Assembly: GCA_022791455.1 (NCBI GenBank)
Contig: JAAVZC010000003.1
Location: 1 to 64,000 of the forward strand
Source: Eggerthellaceae bacterium
Lineage (GTDB): Bacteria; Actinomycetota; Coriobacteriia; Coriobacteriales; Eggerthellaceae
Direction: 5' to 3'
DNA length: 64,000 bases
The position numbers and the translations under genes are program-made. The notes beneath the pieces were generated by a model. The model was not told where the DNA came from, did no database searches, and was given only the letters and a program-made list of their open reading frames with translations. Below, piece by piece: positions 61,368 to 64,000 of the stretch; the stretch's first letter is position 1, and each line of letters opens with the position of its first letter.

Positions 61368-62287
61368 GACTCGGCCTTCTTCTGGGCCTTCTTCTGCGCT
61401 TTTTCGAGATCGCGATGGGCCACGGAAACCCGGTAGCCCTTCGATTTCAGGTAGTCGCCGGTAGCTTCCGCCAGCGCCACCGAACGGTGCTGGCCGCCGG
61501 TGCAGCCCACGGCAATGGCCAGCTGCTGCTTCCCTTCCGCCACATAACCGGGCATCACCACGTCCAGGAGGCCCTCCCATTTTTTCAAGAACTTCACCGT
61601 CTCGTCTTGGAACATGACGAAGTCGCGCACCGGGGCGTCCAGGCCGGTGAGATAGCGCATGTTAGGGTCATAGTAGGGGTTCGGCAAAAAGCGCACGTCC
61701 ATCACCACGTCGGCGTCGGCGGGGGCGCCGTGCTTGAAGCCGAAGGAGTACACCGTCACCGAAAGGCCGCGGCGCTCGCTTTGGGAGGCGAACAGCTGCC
61801 CCAGCGTGCGGCGCAAATCCTGCGGCAGCATCTCGGTGGTGTTCAGCACGAAATCCGCCCGGTCGCGCAGCGGCATGAGCAGCGCGCGCTCGCGCTGGAT
61901 GCCGGCGGCGATGGTGGCGCCGTCGGTGCACAGGGGGTGGCGGCGGCGGGAGGACTTGTAGCGCGCCACCAGCTTGTCGTCGTTGGCGTCCAGAAAAAGG
62001 ATGCGGTAATCGATGCCCTTAGCGTCTAAGTAGGCCAGCTGGTCGTTCAGGTTCTCGAAGAACTGACCGCTGCGGGCATCGCAAACAATGGCAAGCCGCC
62101 GCTTCTCCTCATCCGGCCCCTCCAAGTAAGTGTCCACCAAAGACGGAATGAGCTTCGCTGGCAAGTTATCCACGCAGTAGTAGCCCAGATCCTCGAATAT
62201 GTGGCTGGCCTCGGTGCGCCCCGCCCCGCTCATGCCGGTAACGATGACAACTTGGGGCAGCTCTTGGGCTGCGATCTCTTCGCTCAT
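61364..62287 (-). CDS. rapZ: RNase adapter/nucleotide-binding protein RapZ (YvcJ)
   Basis: A 307-residue P-loop protein with VVIVTGMSGAGRTEASHIFE, DLGYYCVDNLPAKLIP and the C-terminal GCTGGQHRSVALAE. It binds UDP-GlcNAc or regulatory RNA in other bacteria. The ATG abuts the uvrC stop. Confidence 0.95.
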   Translation of the reverse strand: MSEEIAAQELPQVVIVTGMSGAGRTEASHIFEDLGYYCVDNLPAKLIPSLVDTYLEGPDEEKRRLAIVCDARSGQFFENLNDQLAYLDAKGIDYRILFLDANDDKLVARYKSSRRRHPLCTDGATIAAGIQRERALLMPLRDRADFVLNTTEMLPQDLRRTLGQLFASQSERRGLSVTVYSFGFKHGAPADADVVMDVRFLPNPYYDPNMRYLTGLDAPVRDFVMFQDETVKFLKKWEGLLDVVMPGYVAEGKQQLAIAVGCTGGQHRSVALAEATGDYLKSKGYRVSVAHRDLEKAQKKAQKKAES

Positions 62288-64000
62288 CTAAGCCTCCTCG
62301 CCTTCGTTCATGCCAACGCAAGCATACTCTACATCCAGCGGCGCGGCGTCCTCGCCTGCGTTTTCGTTCGGCAACTTTGTCTCGTACTGGTCGATGATAC
62401 GGCGAATTTCCTCCGCCACCTCGTCCGGGATGCCCGGTACCTCTTGCAGCTCCTCCACCGTGGCTGCGCGGATATTCTTGAAGGACTTGAAATGCTTGAA
62501 CAGCGCCTTCTTCCGCACCGGCCCCAGGCCCGCCACCTCGTCGAGGATGGAGGCGGTCATGCCCTTGCCTCGCAGCTCCCGGTGGAAGGTAATGGCGAAG
62601 CGGTGGGCCTCGTCGCGCACCTGCTTCACCAGGTACAGCGACGCCGAGCCGCCCGGCAGCACCACCGGACCGGTGTCCTGCCAGGGGACGAACAGCTCTT
62701 CGTCGCGCTTGGCCAGGCCGCAGATGGCAATGTCGTCGATGCCCATTTCCTCGAACATCGCGAGCGCCGCCGAAAGCTGCGGCTTGCCGCCGTCCAAAAT
62801 GATGAGGTCGGGCTTGCTGCCGAAGCGCTCGTCGGCCATGCGCTCGGGAGCGTAACGGCGGCGCATCACCTCTTGCATCGAGAGGAAGTCGTTCGCCTCC
62901 GTGAGCGGCGTTTTTATCTTGAAACGCCGGTACTGGTTCTTGTCCGGCTTGCCCGCCGTGAACACCACCATCGAGGCCACCGTGTAGGAGCCGTGGATGG
63001 TGGAGATGTCGAAGCACTCGATGCGCATGGGGGGCTCGTCGAGGGCGAGCGCGCTTTCCAGCTGCAGCAGCGCGTCGTTTGTGCGCTTGTCGTCGAAGTT
63101 GGTGCGCACTTTGTAGCGCATCAAGCTGTGGCGGCCGTTGGTGACCGCCATGGTCAGAAGGTCCGCCTTTTCCCCCTTCTGCGGTGCGGTGAGATGCACC
63201 TTCGCTCCATGGGGGCTGGCCAGAAGCTCGGTCAGCCATTCCTCGATGGCCTCGGCGTCGTCCGGCAGCTGCTCCAGAATCACCTCGTGGGGAATGGAGG
63301 TGGTGGCGTCGTAATACTTCAGCAGGAAGTTGCGCAGCAAATCCTCCAGTGGCACGTCGCTGCCGCGGTTCAAGATGAACTCGTTGGCGTTGATGATGCG
63401 GCCCTCCCGCACCTGCAGCACGTTCACACCGGCAACGGTATCGTCGCGGAAAACGCCCACCACATCGGCATTCAGCTGGCGGTTCGAGACCGCCCGCTGC
63501 TTGTCGGTGAGGGAGTTGACAGTGTCGATACGCGCCTTCAGCCGGGCCGCCCGTTCGAAGTCAAGCTCGGCCGCGGCCTCCTGCATCTCGGCGGTCATCT
63601 CCTCGACGAACTCCCGGTGATGGCCCAGCAAAAACCGCTCCACACGGCGCACGTTCTCGGCGTAGTGCTCCGGCGTGCACTGGCCGCAGCATGCCCCGGG
63701 GCCCAGCCCCACATGGGCGTCGAAGCAGGGGCGCGGCAGGGGGCGCTCGGCGAAGGCATCGTAGCCTTCCTTCTTGATCTTGCCGTTCATCTGGCGCCAA
63801 TCCGCGCACGAGGCGGCGCAGATGGGCACCACCCGCCGCACGATGTCCACCATGTTGCGAGCGGCGCGGCTGTCCGTGTAGGGGCCGAAGTAGCGGGTGC
63901 CCTTCATGTGCTTTTCGCGGGTGTACTTCACCGCGGGGAACACGTCGCCCTTGGTGAGCGCGATGAAGGGATAGGACTTGTCGTCCTTGAAGTCGGCGTT
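62288..64000 (-). CDS. uvrC: Excinuclease ABC subunit C, N-terminus outside window
   Basis: Nucleotide-excision-repair nuclease. The visible 571 codons include the end of the GIY-YIG domain (TKGDVFPAVKYTREKHMKGT, YFGPYTDSRAARNMVDIV), the UVR motif (ELDFERAARLKARIDTVNSL) and the RNase H-like second nuclease (RIECFDISTIHGSYTVASMV; LIILDGGKPQLSAAL). Helix-hairpin-helix repeats follow (LGPVRKKALFKHFKSFKNIR). The frame continues open past the window edge. Confidence 0.96.
   Translation of the reverse strand, partial: NADFKDDKSYPFIALTKGDVFPAVKYTREKHMKGTRYFGPYTDSRAARNMVDIVRRVVPICAASCADWRQMNGKIKKEGYDAFAERPLPRPCFDAHVGLGPGACCGQCTPEHYAENVRRVERFLLGHHREFVEEMTAEMQEAAAELDFERAARLKARIDTVNSLTDKQRAVSNRQLNADVVGVFRDDTVAGVNVLQVREGRIINANEFILNRGSDVPLEDLLRNFLLKYYDATTSIPHEVILEQLPDDAEAIEEWLTELLASPHGAKVHLTAPQKGEKADLLTMAVTNGRHSLMRYKVRTNFDDKRTNDALLQLESALALDEPPMRIECFDISTIHGSYTVASMVVFTAGKPDKNQYRRFKIKTPLTEANDFLSMQEVMRRRYAPERMADERFGSKPDLIILDGGKPQLSAALAMFEEMGIDDIAICGLAKRDEELFVPWQDTGPVVLPGGSASLYLVKQVRDEAHRFAITFHRELRGKGMTASILDEVAGLGPVRKKALFKHFKSFKNIRAATVEELQEVPGIPDEVAEEIRRIIDQYETKLPNENAGEDAAPLDVEYACVGMNEGEEA

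Overview
The window is a high-G+C actinobacterial chromosome segment, most likely from an anaerobic gut member of the Eggerthellaceae (class Coriobacteriia). I infer this from three things. A Tat-exported molybdopterin oxidoreductase sits beside its ferredoxin partner and a LysR regulator. Pyruvate phosphate dikinase is present with its regulatory kinase/phosphatase. Actinobacterial or Firmicute-style housekeeping order is kept, with WhiA-MgfK-RapZ-UvrC together and the glycyl-tRNA synthetase split into alpha and beta chains. Genus and species cannot be fixed by reading alone. Almost every gene is on the minus strand; the only plus-strand genes I support are a small hypothetical gene (5553) and rpmB (45110).

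Layout, left to right. At 1-8.2 kb are a ferredoxin and Mo-bis-MGD oxidoreductase pair with a LysR regulator, an AzlCD amino-acid exporter, dGTPase and MtnA. At 8.2-12 kb are PpdK and its regulator. At 12-29.7 kb is a core block: glyQS, lepB, trmD-rimM-KH-rpsP, ffh, ftsY, smc, rnc, plsX, rpmF, yceD and a coiled-coil gene. That block is interrupted between rpmF and yceD by a CLC channel and an isochorismatase-family hydrolase whose promoter is bracketed by two near-identical perfect palindromes. At 40.1-45.3 kb the core resumes with rsmD, recG, a fatty-acid-kinase-like DAK2 protein, Asp23 and rpmB. At 45.4-53.4 kb are zinc-ribbon, Nif3 and PHP proteins, a cysteine desulfurase, Rpe, an Ogt homologue lacking the catalytic cysteine, an unknown gene carrying REP-like DNA in frame, a CDF transporter and tRNA-Leu(GAG). 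At 53.4-64 kb are secG, a thioesterase, the glycolytic run gpmI-tpiA-pgk-gap, then whiA, mgfK, rapZ and the start-truncated uvrC.

The unusual region is about 29.8-40.1 kb. It lies where coaD would be expected between rsmD and the coiled-coil/yceD genes; no coaD is visible in the window. It holds (i) an operon of a membrane-anchored unknown protein, a multi-pass Ser/Thr-type kinase and an FHA protein; (ii) about 1 kb with no gene I can support; (iii) a tight four-gene, visibly A+T-richer operon of an SPFH/zinc-ribbon protein, a four-helix membrane protein, a small protein with an RNAIAH (HEPN-type Rx4H) motif, and a zinc-ribbon/coiled-coil protein; and (iv) an AAA_14/DUF4143 ATPase preceded by four exact-period 23-bp repeats. 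TTGCGCAA-centred palindromes recur through it. The four-gene operon is my best candidate for an undescribed, possibly membrane-linked stress or defence system.
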